From an uncultured Candidatus Pelagibacter sp. (GTDB lineage Bacteria; Pseudomonadota; Alphaproteobacteria; Pelagibacterales; Pelagibacteraceae), in contig CAJWDL010000002.1 in assembly GCA_913030805.1 (NCBI GenBank), forward strand, positions 1 to 64,000: a DNA stretch of 64,000 nt, read 5' to 3'. Below are positions 45,970 through 56,280 of this stretch, one piece after another (positions within the stretch are counted from its first letter, which is position 1; each line of letters begins with the position of its first letter). The translations under genes and the position numbers were made by a program. The notes beneath the pieces were generated by a model, which made no database searches, had not been told where the DNA came from, and saw only the letters and a list, made by a program, of their open reading frames with translations.

Positions 45970-46218
45970 TTATTTAGTTAAATCACTTAATGATTTTGCT
46001 TTGCCAAATTTTTTAAGAAAAGATTTTTTACCAATTTTTTTTTCTGATTTTCCTTTTTTGCTCAATTTATCCTTAATAGCAATTCCTGCAGCCTTAGATT
46101 TGCATATCAAATATTTTGGTGAATTTTTTTTTATGCTTTTACAGTCTAATATCTCTTTAGAGTACAAGTTAGTAGTAGTAAATAGCAATAATGCCAAGAA
46201 TAATAGAAGCGTTCTCAT
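45970..46218 (-). CDS. Small exported protein (82 residues), unknown function
   Basis: The first 20 residues (MRTLLLFLALLLFTTTNLYS) form a signal peptide. The mature part has two cysteines (LDCKSIK and LICKSKAAG), is rich in lysine, and ends KKFGKAKSLSDLTK. The start codon overlaps the topA stop by one base (TAATG), so it is co-translated with topA. The similar ending in the next gene suggests a duplicated pair. No recognised family; a periplasmic location is inferred from the signal peptide. Confidence 0.68.
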   Translation of the reverse strand: MRTLLLFLALLLFTTTNLYSKEILDCKSIKKNSPKYLICKSKAAGIAIKDKLSKKGKSEKKIGKKSFLKKFGKAKSLSDLTK

Positions 46219-48785
46219 TAATATTTATTTTCTTTCTTTTTGTTTCTATCATATTCTTTTCTTTTCTCAATCAATATTAACGCTTCTTCCATAATAATTT
46301 CACTTGGATCTTTTTCTTCAGGAATACTGGCATTTAGGGATTTATACTTAATATATGAACCAAATTTACCTTTCATAATCCTGACTGGTTTTTTATCTTC
46401 GGGATGTTGACCTAAATCTTTAATTAAAGAAGAGGAGACCCTACCAGGCTTAGCTTCGGCTATAAGTGTTATTGCCCTGTTAAGATCTATTGAAAATATT
46501 TCTTCGACATTTTCTATTATTGCAGATTTGTTTTCGCATTTCAGATAGGGGCCAAATCTCCCTGAATTTAAAGTTATTTCTTTTCCATTTTCAGAATTAA
46601 TTCCCAAACTTTTAGGTAAAGAACATAGAAATTTACTTTTGTCTAAATCAATACTGTCTATAGATATACCTTTTGGTATAGAAATATTTTTAAATTTACT
46701 TTCATTTACTTTTTTACTTTTTCTCTTTTTGTTTTTATTTTCTGTTTCAATTAAATTTGAGTTAATCTCATATTGTAAATAAGGACCAAATCTTCCATTT
46801 TTTAAATATATGTGTTTTCCATTATCATTCTGTCCAAGAATTTTTGGTTCAGCTAGATTTGATTGTTGAGCAGCTTTTGTTTTTGATAATGGTCGTGTAA
46901 ATTTGCATTCCGGATAATTTGAACATCCTATAAAGGCGCCACCTCTAAAACTATTTTTTAAACTTAATTGCCCACTACTACACAATTTACATTTTCTATC
47001 TACTTTTCCATTTGCATCTATATGGAATATTAAATCTCCCAAACTTTCATTTAGTAAATCTAAAACTTCTCTAGTTCTTTTTTCTTTAACTGTTGAAACA
47101 TTTTTATTAAAATCATACCAAAATTGATTAAGAACTTTTATCCAATCTTCTTTTCCAGAAGTTATATCGTCTAATTGATCCTCTAATTTAGCCGTAAAGT
47201 CATAGTCGACATATTTAGTAAATAATTTTTCTAAAAAAGCAGAAATCAATTTTCCTCTATCAGTAGGAAAAAATCTTTTGTTTATAATATCAGCATATCC
47301 CCTATTTGAAATTACAGATATGATACTGGCATAAGTTGACGGTCTACCAATTCCTAATTCTTCTAATTTTTTTACAAGAGTTGCCTCAGAATATCTCGGA
47401 GGTGCTTGAGTGAAATGTTGTTCATCAATAAAATTATCTAAATTTGCTTTACCTTTATTTACATCAGGAAGTATTTTTTCCTTATCATTTTCGTCTTCGG
47501 TTTTGTATAATTTTAAAAAACCATCAAATTTAATAACAGATCCACTTGCTTTAAATTTATTTGATCCATCTTTAGAAGCTATTAAAATTGTTTTTCTATC
47601 AAATTTAGCAGGTTGCATTTGAGAAGAAAGAGTCCTTGACCAAATTAAATTATATAATTTTAATTGATCTGAACTTAAGTATTTTTTTAATTCTTCTGGA
47701 GATCTGTTTACATCTGTTGGTCTTATTGCTTCATGTGCTTCTTGGGCATTTTTAGCTTTTTTTCCAGAATAATTTAAAGGTTGATCAGGCAGGTATTCTT
47801 TGCCAAAATTATTTTCAATATAAGTTCTAAAAAGCGGAATAGCTTCATTTGAAATATTAGTTCCGTCTGTTCTCATATAAGTAATTAAACCAACAGAATC
47901 TCCCTCAATATCAATTCCTTGATAAAGTCTTTGTGCGATTTGCATAGTTCTTGAAGCACCAAAACCTAATTTAGCAGAAGACGATTGTTGCAGCGTTGAT
48001 GTCGTAAAAGGGCCTAAGGGATTCCTTTTATAAATTTTGGATGTAATATCAATTATTTCGTAATCTTTACTTTTAATGTTTTCAATTGCTTTATTTATAT
48101 CGTTTTTATTTTTAAATGAGAATTTTTCCACTTTATTTTCATTTAGTTGTGAAAGATTTGAGTTAATTATATTTCCATTATTGGTTTTAAAATTTACATT
48201 AAGTGTCCAAAATTCTTCAGGTCTAAAAGTTTCAATCTTATGTTCTCTTTCTGTGATTAACCTTAAAGCCACAGATTGAACTCTGCCTGCAGATTTTGAT
48301 CCTGGCAGTTTAGTCCATAGTATTGGTGAGATATTAAATCCCACAAGATAATCTAAGGCTCTTCTTGCCATATATGCGTCTACCAAATAAGGCTCTATAT
48401 TTCTTGGATTTTCAATACCTTTTATTATTGCTTTCTTAGTTATTTCGTTAAATACAACTCTTTCAACTATTTTATCTTTAATTAATTCTTTTTGTTTCAA
48501 TATTTCCTTAAGATGCCAAGCAATGGCTTCTCCTTCTCTATCTGGGTCGGTAGCCAGTATTATTTTTTTTGAATCTGCGGCTGCATCAATTATTTCATTT
48601 AAATATTTTTTTGAAAAACTGTCAATTTCCCATAACATTTCAAAGTTATTATTTGGATCAACTGATCCATTTTTTGAAGGAAGGTCTCTTACATGACCAT
48701 AACTTGCTAAAACTACGTAATTGTTACCCAAATACTTATTAATTGTTTTAGCTTTAGCTGGACTTTCAACGATAACTAAATTCAT
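46218..48785 (-). CDS. topA: DNA topoisomerase I
   Basis: An 855-residue type IA topoisomerase that relaxes negative supercoils. I start at ATG 48785 (MNLVIVESPAKAKTINKYLG), not at an upstream in-frame ATG, because the Toprim domain begins there. DPDREGEAIAWHL is the Toprim metal site, and the nucleophile is Tyr303 in GLITYMRTDGTN. A C4 zinc ribbon (CKLCSSGQL...FIGCSNYPEC) follows near residue 630. Three carboxy-terminal repeats of the type GRFGPYLQYE / GRFGPYLKCE / GKFGSYIKYK close the protein. Two small exported-protein genes follow in the same unit. Confidence 0.97.
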   Translation of the reverse strand: MNLVIVESPAKAKTINKYLGNNYVVLASYGHVRDLPSKNGSVDPNNNFEMLWEIDSFSKKYLNEIIDAAADSKKIILATDPDREGEAIAWHLKEILKQKELIKDKIVERVVFNEITKKAIIKGIENPRNIEPYLVDAYMARRALDYLVGFNISPILWTKLPGSKSAGRVQSVALRLITEREHKIETFRPEEFWTLNVNFKTNNGNIINSNLSQLNENKVEKFSFKNKNDINKAIENIKSKDYEIIDITSKIYKRNPLGPFTTSTLQQSSSAKLGFGASRTMQIAQRLYQGIDIEGDSVGLITYMRTDGTNISNEAIPLFRTYIENNFGKEYLPDQPLNYSGKKAKNAQEAHEAIRPTDVNRSPEELKKYLSSDQLKLYNLIWSRTLSSQMQPAKFDRKTILIASKDGSNKFKASGSVIKFDGFLKLYKTEDENDKEKILPDVNKGKANLDNFIDEQHFTQAPPRYSEATLVKKLEELGIGRPSTYASIISVISNRGYADIINKRFFPTDRGKLISAFLEKLFTKYVDYDFTAKLEDQLDDITSGKEDWIKVLNQFWYDFNKNVSTVKEKRTREVLDLLNESLGDLIFHIDANGKVDRKCKLCSSGQLSLKNSFRGGAFIGCSNYPECKFTRPLSKTKAAQQSNLAEPKILGQNDNGKHIYLKNGRFGPYLQYEINSNLIETENKNKKRKSKKVNESKFKNISIPKGISIDSIDLDKSKFLCSLPKSLGINSENGKEITLNSGRFGPYLKCENKSAIIENVEEIFSIDLNRAITLIAEAKPGRVSSSLIKDLGQHPEDKKPVRIMKGKFGSYIKYKSLNASIPEEKDPSEIIMEEALILIEKRKEYDRNKKKENKY

Positions 48786-48872
48786 TGGATATAACTCTTT
48801 GGAATTTAGTGTCAAAAATTCTTATATTTGTCAAACTTAAGATTTTATTTATTAAGAAAAATGGCTTTTTAT

Positions 48873-49484
48873 CTATAGTTTTATTTTAAGTTCAGTTCTA
48901 TTTATTAAGTTAAATATATTATTTTTGTGTGCATAAATTATTAGAATTAGAAAAATAAATAATAATAACTTTATATCACTAACGTTAGAAATATTTGGAT
49001 CAAAGATTTTTATTGCGTTTTCTTTTATAAAAGATATTACAAATACAGTTATGGAAGCAAAAATTGAAGATAAAGAAGAATACTTAAATATTAAGGCTAC
49101 AGTTATCCAAGTTAATATAAATAGTAATGTTAAACCATATGATAGAGCTAATAAAATACCTATAAAAGTTGCAACTCCTTTTCCTCCTTTAAATTTTAGC
49201 CATATTGGAAAAAGATGTCCAAGAAAGACTAGTAAAGCAGACAATTGAATTAATTCTGGAAAATATTGTTGTGTAATTATAACAACGAAATATCCTTTTA
49301 ATATATCCAGAATAAGAGTTACGAAGGCTAAATATTTGTTTCCGGTTCTGAGAACATTAGTGGCTCCAATATTTTTGGATCCTATGGTTCTTATATCTTT
49401 ACCGCTGAAAAATTTAGTTAAAATTAAACCAAAAGGAATTGATCCACAAAAGTATGAAAAAACTGCAACTAAAAAAGTTTCCAT
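48873..49484 (-). CDS. plsY: Glycerol-3-phosphate acyltransferase PlsY
   Basis: A roughly 203-residue membrane enzyme that acylates glycerol-3-phosphate from acyl-phosphate, starting phospholipid synthesis. The start METFLVAVFSYFCGSIPFGL at 49484 is preferred over in-frame codons 6 nt upstream. The three conserved motifs are GSIPFGL (cytoplasmic loop 1), GSKNIGATNVLRTG and FKGGKGVATFIGI. Several transmembrane segments are visible. It lies just after the pyrC-like gene in the pyrB-pyrC-plsY unit. Confidence 0.94.
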   Translation of the reverse strand: METFLVAVFSYFCGSIPFGLILTKFFSGKDIRTIGSKNIGATNVLRTGNKYLAFVTLILDILKGYFVVIITQQYFPELIQLSALLVFLGHLFPIWLKFKGGKGVATFIGILLALSYGLTLLFILTWITVALIFKYSSLSSIFASITVFVISFIKENAIKIFDPNISNVSDIKLLLFIFLILIIYAHKNNIFNLINRTELKIKL

Positions 49485-49489
49485 CAACA

Positions 49490-50782
49490 CTAAGCTTTTG
49501 CAAAAGCAATTTCACCTTTTATGAAGGTTTTTATAATTTGTCCTTGCAATTTTCTATCTTCAATAGGGGTGTTCTTAGACTTTGACAATAAATTGTCTTT
49601 ATTAACAATCCAAGATTTGTTGATATCAACAACACATAAATCAGCATCAGCACCTTTTTGAAGACTGCCTTTATCTATTCCAAGAATTTTTGCAGGATTT
49701 GAAGTAATCGAAGCAATAATTGTATTTAATTTTAATGAATCATTATGAAAAAGCTCCAAAGCAAGAGGCAGCAAGGTTTCTATTCCAGTAGCTCCGGTTG
49801 CCGCCTTAGCAAAAGTTAATCTTTTAGATTCTTCGTCTTCTGGCTTGTGGTCAGAAACTATAACTTCAATTAATCCTTCACCAATAGCATTAATTAATGA
49901 TAATCGATCTTCCTCAGTTCTCAGTGGAGGAGAAAGTTTTAAAAACGTCTTAAAGTCACCAATATCGTTTTCATTTAAAGACAAATTATTTATAGAAACT
50001 CCTGTTGAGAAGACTTTACCTTCTTCTTTAGCTCTTTTGATCACGGATATAGTTTTTTTAGAAGATATTTGAGAAATATGGTATTTACATTGATATTCCT
50101 CAAGAATGGATAAATCTCTTTCCACTATAATTTTTTCTGCTAGAAAGGGTATTCCTTTTAAACCAAGTCTAGTCGAAATCTCTCCTTCATTAATTAATCC
50201 ACCAGCTGACAAAATATTATCCTCTGCATGTTGCATAATTAAAACATCGGATTTTCCGGCATAATTCATTATTCTCATCATAACTTGAGGATCTTGAACC
50301 GTTTTAAGTCCATCTGTAAAAGCAATTATTCCTTTTCTTCTAAGAAGTCCAAATTCAGTCATTTGTGTACCTTCAGTGTTTTTTGTCAGGCTAGCAGCAG
50401 GAAAAATATTTATTTTAGATTTATCTCTTCCTCTTCGTTTTAGGAAATCTACCATTGAGACATTATCGATCACCGGTGTAGTATTTGGCATTGAAACGAC
50501 GGAAGTGACACCACCTGATAACGCAGCATTACTTAAGGTTCTAAAATTTTCTTTATATTCATAACCTGGTTCACCAACAAAAACTCTCATATCAACTACG
50601 CCAGGTATTAAAACTTGCTTTTCTAGGTCTATTTTTTCTGCTTCAGTAGGCAAATTTCCATTTGCAACATTTTTTCCAACAGCTTGAATTTTGCCATTAA
50701 CATCAATGATAAGACCTCCAATTTCATCCATTTGATTATTAGGGTCAATTATTCTTGCGTTTATTAAATATTTTTCTTTCAT
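49490..50782 (-). CDS. pyrC: Dihydroorotase homologue lacking metal ligands (PyrC'/PyrX type)
   Basis: A 430-residue amidohydrolase-fold protein. The metal-binding HxH seen in active dihydroorotases (DxHVHLREPG) is replaced by MRVFVGEPGYEYKE near residue 65, and the later His in HVS is a Gln in ISQISSKK; only the aspartate of VSDHKPED remains. Such proteins in alphaproteobacteria and pseudomonads are inactive partners that stabilise aspartate carbamoyltransferase, while a second, active enzyme is encoded elsewhere. The start ATG at 50782 shares one base with the pyrB stop, which supports that partnership. Confidence 0.88.
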   Translation of the reverse strand: MKEKYLINARIIDPNNQMDEIGGLIIDVNGKIQAVGKNVANGNLPTEAEKIDLEKQVLIPGVVDMRVFVGEPGYEYKENFRTLSNAALSGGVTSVVSMPNTTPVIDNVSMVDFLKRRGRDKSKINIFPAASLTKNTEGTQMTEFGLLRRKGIIAFTDGLKTVQDPQVMMRIMNYAGKSDVLIMQHAEDNILSAGGLINEGEISTRLGLKGIPFLAEKIIVERDLSILEEYQCKYHISQISSKKTISVIKRAKEEGKVFSTGVSINNLSLNENDIGDFKTFLKLSPPLRTEEDRLSLINAIGEGLIEVIVSDHKPEDEESKRLTFAKAATGATGIETLLPLALELFHNDSLKLNTIIASITSNPAKILGIDKGSLQKGADADLCVVDINKSWIVNKDNLLSKSKNTPIEDRKLQGQIIKTFIKGEIAFAKA

Positions 50783-51732
50783 TATGTTTTTTTGCAATAA
50801 ATTTTAAGGCAGGCCATTCTTACAGCAACTCCCAGTTCCACTTGTTCTCTTATTACGCTTTTATTAATATCGTCTGCAAGATTGGTATCAATCTCAACAC
50901 CTCTATTCATTGGACCAGGATGCATTATTAAAGCATCTTTTTTCGCCAATATCATTTTATCAGGCGTTAAACCAAAGTATTCATAATATTCTCTGGCAGA
51001 GGGTAAAAAAGAACCTTGCATTCTTTCATTTTGTAATCTTAGCATCATTACAATATCACAATTATCTAGTCCTCTTTTCATATCAGTAAAAACGTTTACT
51101 CCCAACCGTTCAACAGAATAAGGAAGTAAAGTTCTGGGTGCCACAACGTTGATTTCAGCGCCCAACATATTCATTAAATAAATATTTGATCTAGCAACTC
51201 TCGAATGTAAAATGTCTCCGCAAATAGCTACTTTTAATCCTTCAACTTTACCTTTTCTATTAATTATAGTTAGAGCATCAAGCAGAGCCTGTGTTGGGTG
51301 TTCTCTTCTACCATCACCAGCGTTAATTACAGAGCAGTTTACTTTTTGTGATAATAAATTAGGTGCACCAGAATCTTGATGTCTTACAACGATAACATCG
51401 GGATGCATTGCATTTAATGTCATTGCTGTATCAATTAAGGTTTCTCCTTTTTTAATAGCTGAGTTAACAATATTCATTGACATAACGTCTGCCCCAAGTC
51501 TCTTTCCAGCTAATTCAAAAGAACTTTGTGTTCTTGTGGAAGGTTCAAAAAATAAGTTAATTTGAGTTTTTCCTCTTAAAATATCAGTTTTTTTTGAGGC
51601 ACTTTTGTTTAATTTTATAAAAGTTTTTGCTTCATCTAGAATATAAGAAACTTCCGAAAAAGAAATATGTTGGATACCCAAAAGGTGATTTTGACTGACT
51701 TTAACAGCTTTAAATTCCTTAATTATAGCCAT
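50782..51732 (-). CDS. pyrB: Aspartate carbamoyltransferase catalytic subunit
   Basis: A roughly 316-residue enzyme that condenses carbamoyl phosphate and aspartate in pyrimidine synthesis. I start at ATG 51732 ([20 protein letters not shown]); the longer frame adds 13 residues foreign to the family. Carbamoyl-phosphate residues lie in [20 protein letters not shown], and [10 protein letters not shown] and [17 protein letters not shown] are canonical. [11 protein letters not shown] is near the end. It is translationally coupled to the degenerate pyrC, its expected stabilising partner; no regulatory pyrI is present. Confidence 0.96.
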   Translation of the reverse strand: MAIIKEFKAVKVSQNHLLGIQHISFSEVSYILDEAKTFIKLNKSASKKTDILRGKTQINLFFEPSTRTQSSFELAGKRLGADVMSMNIVNSAIKKGETLIDTAMTLNAMHPDVIVVRHQDSGAPNLLSQKVNCSVINAGDGRREHPTQALLDALTIINRKGKVEGLKVAICGDILHSRVARSNIYLMNMLGAEINVVAPRTLLPYSVERLGVNVFTDMKRGLDNCDIVMMLRLQNERMQGSFLPSAREYYEYFGLTPDKMILAKKDALIMHPGPMNRGVEIDTNLADDINKSVIREQVELGVAVRMACLKIYCKKT

Positions 51733-51779
51733 TAAAAGAAACTCTATAAAGACTTCCACTGACTTGTGCAAGTAAATTA

Positions 51780-52250
51780 TTAATTGGTTAAATAATCTAT
51801 GGCTCCTTGAAGTATAAATGCAGCTGAATTTTTGTCTAAATTCTTGATCTGGGTTGTAACATTATTATTTAAATCTTTGGTCATTTTAAAAGCACCTTCG
51901 CTTGATAGCCTTTCATCCCATAATGTGATTGGTATCGTAATATTTTTTGATAAATTTTTTGCGAAATCCATGGATGATTGAGCTGATCTTCCTAAAGAAC
52001 CATCCATATTAACTGGATTTCCTATAACGATGCCCTTTATTTCATTTTCTTGAATAATTTTGTTAATTTCTTTAAATAGAGATTCAAAGTTGTTTTTTAT
52101 TAGAGTTTTGAAAGGGGTAGCAACCGCTTTATTTTCATCACAAATAGCTAATCCGATATTTTTTTTTCCAGGATCTATTCCTAGTAGTCTAGAATTAATC
52201 GTTATATTCTTTTTAAATTCGTCTATACTCAGTATATTGTATGTTTTCAT
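51780..52250 (-). CDS. ruvX: Holliday-junction resolvase-like nuclease RuvX/YqgF
   Basis: A 156-residue RNase H-fold nuclease. The first catalytic aspartate is in [17 protein letters not shown] near residue 25, [17 protein letters not shown] follows, and the third block [12 protein letters not shown] holds another acidic ligand. The family acts in 16S rRNA 5'-end processing and possibly recombination. It lies 47 nt upstream of pyrB on the same strand and is divergent from gatC. Confidence 0.9.
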   Translation of the reverse strand: MKTYNILSIDEFKKNITINSRLLGIDPGKKNIGLAICDENKAVATPFKTLIKNNFESLFKEINKIIQENEIKGIVIGNPVNMDGSLGRSAQSSMDFAKNLSKNITIPITLWDERLSSEGAFKMTKDLNNNVTTQIKNLDKNSAAFILQGAIDYLTN

Positions 52251-52289
52251 CTTAAATGATAATTTCTACTTATTTGCCAATAATCTTAA

Positions 52290-52577
52290 ATGTCAATAGA
52301 TAAAGAAACGATAAAACACATATCAAAATTAGCTAGAATTTCTCTAGATGATAAAAAAATTGATAATTTGTCTAAAGATCTTTCGTCCATAATTAAATTT
52401 ATCGAAAAACTTAATAAGTTAAATACAGACGATATCAAGCCTTTAACATCTATAATAGATGCTTCTCTTAAGTATAGAAAAGATGAAATACTAGAAGGCA
52501 AGATAAGAGAACAAATTTTAAAAAATTCACCTGAAAAAACCGACGAATTTTTCGTAGTTCCTAAGGTGGTGGAATAA
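52290..52577 (+). CDS. gatC: Aspartyl/glutamyl-tRNA amidotransferase subunit C
   Basis: A 95-residue linker subunit that holds GatA and GatB together. The pattern [20 protein letters not shown] at the start and the DDIKPLTSI region with LREDEI-like [11 protein letters not shown] are typical. It is the first gene of gatCAB and ends 1 nt before gatA. The complex converts misacylated Glu-tRNA-Gln and Asp-tRNA-Asn, which implies that a direct glutaminyl- and/or asparaginyl-tRNA synthetase is missing. Confidence 0.93.
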   Translation: MSIDKETIKHISKLARISLDDKKIDNLSKDLSSIIKFIEKLNKLNTDDIKPLTSIIDASLKYRKDEILEGKIREQILKNSPEKTDEFFVVPKVVE

Positions 52578-52578
52578 A

Positions 52579-54033
52579 ATGACTGATTTAACAAATTTTT
52601 CAATTGTTGATTTAGTTAACGGAATAAAAAATAAAGATTTTACCTCTGAAGAAGTTACAAAATCATTTATAAAAAACGCCGAAAATTCAGACAAACTAAA
52701 CGCATATATTACAAAATGTTTTGATGAAGCTTTAGTGTCAGCAAAAAATTTTGACAAAAAGAACATATCCAAGGGCTTGTTACCGGGCATTCCTATTGCT
52801 GTTAAGGATATGTTTTGTACTAAAGATGTCAAAACTACAGCTGGCAGTAAAATTTTAAATAATTTTCTACCTACATACGAATCTACAGTTACAAATAAAT
52901 TATGGTTGGAAGGAGCTTTTTTGCTAGGTAAATTAAATTGTGATGAATTTGCAATGGGTTCATCTAATGAAACAAGTTTTTTTGGAAATGTTACAAATCC
53001 ATTTGGTGACAAAATAGTTCCAGGTGGATCATCGGGTGGTTCTGCTTCGGCTTTAGCAGCTAATCTTACTCCAGCAACTATCGGAACTGATACGGGTGGT
53101 TCTATTAGACAACCAGCGTCTTTCACGGGAACAGTCGGTTTGAAACCTACCTATGGAAGATGTTCAAGATGGGGGATTGTGGCTTTTGCTTCATCATTAG
53201 ATCAAGCTGGTCCATTGACAAAAACTGTTGAAGACTGTGCTTTATTACTCCATGCTATGTCAGGTTATGATCCAAAGGATTCTACTTCAGTAAATATAAA
53301 GGTTAACGATTTTAGTTCAAACCTAACAGAAAAAGTGAAAGATTTAACAATTGGCATTCCAAAAGAATATAGAGTTGAAGATATGCCTACCGAAATAGAT
53401 AAACTTTGGAAAAAAGGAATAGATTTTTTAAAAGATGCCGGTGTAGTTATAAAGGACATTTCGTTACCTCATACAATGTACGCGCTTCCGACTTACTATA
53501 TTGTAGCTCCAGCAGAAGCATCATCAAATTTAGCCAGATATGATGGTGTAAAGTATGGTCATAGATCGAAAGGCAACAATCTAATCGAGATGTACGAAAA
53601 TACCAGGTCAGAAGGATTTGGTGATGAGGTAAAAAGAAGGATTCTTATTGGAACCTATGTTTTATCGTCGGGTTATTATGATGCTTATTATCTAAAAGCA
53701 CAAAAAGTTAGGAAATTAATAAAAGAAGATTTTGATAAGGCTTTCAATAATGTTGATGCCATATTAACACCGTCAACGCCAAGTTCGGCATTTAAAATGG
53801 GAGAAAAAAAAGATGATCCGGTATCTATGTACTTGAATGATATATTTACCGTACCTGTTAACCTGGCAGGCTTACCAGCGATCTCTATACCTTCTGGGTA
53901 TGATAAAAATAATTTACCTCTAGGTCTCCAATTAATAGGCAGGCCTTTTGATGAACAAATGATATTAAATTTGTCTTTAGCTTTGCAAAAAAGAATGAAT
54001 TTTAAAAGAAATATAAAAGCATGGTGGAAATAA
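52579..54033 (+). CDS. gatA: Aspartyl/glutamyl-tRNA amidotransferase subunit A
   Basis: A 484-residue amidase that releases ammonia from glutamine for tRNA amidation. The Ser-cisSer-Lys triad is complete: Lys76 in [10 protein letters not shown], the cis-Ser in GGSSGGSAS (151) and Ser175 in [14 protein letters not shown]. The stop codon overlaps the gatB start (TAATG). Gene order gatC-gatA-gatB with no gaps implies one transcript and balanced synthesis. Confidence 0.97.
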   Translation: MTDLTNFSIVDLVNGIKNKDFTSEEVTKSFIKNAENSDKLNAYITKCFDEALVSAKNFDKKNISKGLLPGIPIAVKDMFCTKDVKTTAGSKILNNFLPTYESTVTNKLWLEGAFLLGKLNCDEFAMGSSNETSFFGNVTNPFGDKIVPGGSSGGSASALAANLTPATIGTDTGGSIRQPASFTGTVGLKPTYGRCSRWGIVAFASSLDQAGPLTKTVEDCALLLHAMSGYDPKDSTSVNIKVNDFSSNLTEKVKDLTIGIPKEYRVEDMPTEIDKLWKKGIDFLKDAGVVIKDISLPHTMYALPTYYIVAPAEASSNLARYDGVKYGHRSKGNNLIEMYENTRSEGFGDEVKRRILIGTYVLSSGYYDAYYLKAQKVRKLIKEDFDKAFNNVDAILTPSTPSSAFKMGEKKDDPVSMYLNDIFTVPVNLAGLPAISIPSGYDKNNLPLGLQLIGRPFDEQMILNLSLALQKRMNFKRNIKAWWK

Positions 54034-55499
54034 TGACGGAAAATAAATTTGATTATTTTATAAATGGAGAGAAAAATAAATGGGAAGTGATTATTGGTTT
54101 GGAAGTACATGCCCAGGTTTTGTCAAAATCAAAACTTTTTTCATCTTCTTCAACAAAATTTGGTGCTGAGCCAAATACCCAGGTAAGTCTAGTTGATTCC
54201 GCTTTACCTGGTATGCTTCCAGTAATTAATCAATTTTGTATAGAACAAAGCATTAAAACTGGACTGGGACTTAAAGCAAAAATAAATCGTCATTCTGTAT
54301 TTGATAGAAAAAATTATTTTTATGCCGATTTACCTCAGGGCTATCAAATTTCACAATATAAAAATCCAATAGTAGGTGAGGGGGAAGTAATTTTGGATAT
54401 GCCTTATGGAACTAAAAAGATTGGTATTGAAAGACTTCATTTAGAACAAGATGCTGGAAAAAGCATTCATGACATGGATCCTGAAAATACTTTTGTTGAT
54501 TTAAATAGATCTGGAATAGCTCTCATGGAAATTGTTAGCAAACCAGATCTAAGGTCTCCCGAAGAGGTTAATGCTTATGTAAAAAAATTAAGATCCATAA
54601 TGAGATATCTTGCTACTTGTGATGGCAACATGCAAGAAGGATCATTGAGAGCTGATGTAAATGTTTCAGTAAGAAAAGTTGGAGACATAAAATACGGTAC
54701 TAGATGCGAAATTAAAAACGTTAATTCGATCAAATTTATGCAAATGGCCATAGAGTATGAAGCCAAGCGACAAGTTGAATTATTGGAGGATGGTAAAGCT
54801 GTTGATCAGGAAACCAGATTATTTGACACAAAAAAAAACAAAACAAAATCAATGAGATTAAAGGAAGAAGCTCATGATTATAGATACTTTCCTGACCCTG
54901 ATTTATTGCCCCTCGAGATTGACAAAAGCTTAATTGATAAATTAAAAAAAACTTTGCCAGAATTACCTGATGAAAAAAAAGATAGATTTATGAAAATTTA
55001 CAATATATCAGCATATGAGGCAAACATATTAGTTTCAGAAAAAGAAATTTCAGATTACTACGAAGAAGTTATTAAACAAGCTGATAAAAAATTAGCCGCC
55101 AACTGGATAATGGGAGATCTTTTTGCAGTTTTAAATAAAAAAAATATTTCCATTGCGAGATCACCTGTTAGTCCAAAAAACTTATCTATATTAATTAATT
55201 TAATTTCATCAGAGGAAATTTCTGGAAGAATTGCAAAAGAAGTTTTTGAAATAATGATCGAAAAAGATGACAATCCTAAAGTAATTGTTGAATCAAAGGG
55301 TTTGAGACAACAAAGTGATCCTATAGAGTTAGAAAAAATTATAACCGAAATACTAACCAAAAATAAAGATAAAGTAGCTCAATATAAGAACGGTAAAGAA
55401 AAACTTTTTGGTTTTTTTATTGGTCAAGTTATGAAATCAAGCGGTGGTAGAGCAAACCCTAAATTAGTTAACGAAATATTGAAATCTAAACTTAAATAA
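54033..55499 (+). CDS. gatB: Aspartyl/glutamyl-tRNA amidotransferase subunit B
   Basis: A roughly 488-residue kinase/transamidase subunit that binds the misacylated tRNA. I use the ATG at 54033 that overlaps the gatA stop. [51 protein letters not shown] and [11 protein letters not shown] are diagnostic; the carboxy-terminal YqeY-like tRNA-binding domain ends with [16 protein letters not shown]. The O-methyltransferase gene follows after 2 nt. Confidence 0.97.
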   Translation: MTENKFDYFINGEKNKWEVIIGLEVHAQVLSKSKLFSSSSTKFGAEPNTQVSLVDSALPGMLPVINQFCIEQSIKTGLGLKAKINRHSVFDRKNYFYADLPQGYQISQYKNPIVGEGEVILDMPYGTKKIGIERLHLEQDAGKSIHDMDPENTFVDLNRSGIALMEIVSKPDLRSPEEVNAYVKKLRSIMRYLATCDGNMQEGSLRADVNVSVRKVGDIKYGTRCEIKNVNSIKFMQMAIEYEAKRQVELLEDGKAVDQETRLFDTKKNKTKSMRLKEEAHDYRYFPDPDLLPLEIDKSLIDKLKKTLPELPDEKKDRFMKIYNISAYEANILVSEKEISDYYEEVIKQADKKLAANWIMGDLFAVLNKKNISIARSPVSPKNLSILINLISSEEISGRIAKEVFEIMIEKDDNPKVIVESKGLRQQSDPIELEKIITEILTKNKDKVAQYKNGKEKLFGFFIGQVMKSSGGRANPKLVNEILKSKLK

Positions 55500-55501
55500 T
55501 A

Positions 55502-56158
55502 ATGTTCAAAAATATCGAAGTAAATCAAGAATTACTTGATTATATTTCTGAATTTGGTTATCAGCAGGATCCTATTCAGAAAGAAATTATTCAATACAAC
55601 AAAAGTTTGAGAAATCAGGAAAGATTACAATTATCTGTAACCCAAGCCAACCTTCTTCAAACGATGATTAGGCTTTGTAAAATAGAAGAGTGTCTAGAAA
55701 TAGGTACTTTTACAGGATATAGCGCTTTGTCCATGGCCTTAGCTTTACCAGAAAATGGAAGAGTTACCACATTAGATAATGATGAAAAAAATATCTCTAT
55801 TGCCAAGTCTTTTTTTGAAAAAGCTAAACTAGATGACAAAGTTATCACAATATTAGGTCCTGCATTAGATTCTCTTAAAAAATTTGAGCATGACAAAAAA
55901 TTATTTGATTTAATTTTTATAGACGCGGATAAAAAAAATTACATAAAATATTTCAATATATCTTTAGATATAATTAAAAAAAAAGGAATTATTATTGTAG
56001 ACAATGTTCTATGGCATGGAGATGTCTACAATAAAACCATTAATGATAAAGAAACTAATATTATAAGAGAGTTCAATTCACATGTGAAAAATGATAAAAG
56101 AATTGAAAAATTTATTATTCCTTTGGGTGATGGCTTAACAATTTGTAGGAAGTTATAG
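55502..56158 (+). CDS. Caffeoyl-CoA-type O-methyltransferase (family 3)
   Basis: A 218-residue class I SAM enzyme. Motif I is CLEIGTFTGYSALSMALALP near residue 60, the ribose-binding acid is in TTLDNDEK, and the metal-binding aspartates are in LIFIDADKKNY and IIVDNVLWHGDVY. Members of this group methylate catechol-like hydroxyls in a Mg-dependent way; the native substrate here is unknown. It is 2 nt behind gatB, probably only transcriptionally linked. Confidence 0.85.
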   Translation: MFKNIEVNQELLDYISEFGYQQDPIQKEIIQYNKSLRNQERLQLSVTQANLLQTMIRLCKIEECLEIGTFTGYSALSMALALPENGRVTTLDNDEKNISIAKSFFEKAKLDDKVITILGPALDSLKKFEHDKKLFDLIFIDADKKNYIKYFNISLDIIKKKGIIIVDNVLWHGDVYNKTINDKETNIIREFNSHVKNDKRIEKFIIPLGDGLTICRKL

Positions 56159-56263
56159 ATGTATTATATCGAGATTTATTATAAAATTAAAAAAAAAAGT
56201 TACTGTTCTGATTATAAAAAAAAAATTAATATAGATCGAATTTCTCAAAAAGAATTTTATTAA
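56159..56263 (+). CDS. Possible 34-residue small protein
   Basis: The gap after the methyltransferase contains an ATG directly behind its stop (TAG-ATG) and a 34-codon frame beginning MYYIEIYYKIKKKSYCSDYK and ending at TAA 56261-56263. It is lysine- and tyrosine-rich with no hydrophobic span. No family is recognised. Position argues for translation by re-initiation, but a chance frame in AT-rich DNA is an equal possibility. Confidence 0.3.
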   Translation: MYYIEIYYKIKKKSYCSDYKKKINIDRISQKEFY

Positions 56264-56280
56264 TAATCCCTATTATTATT

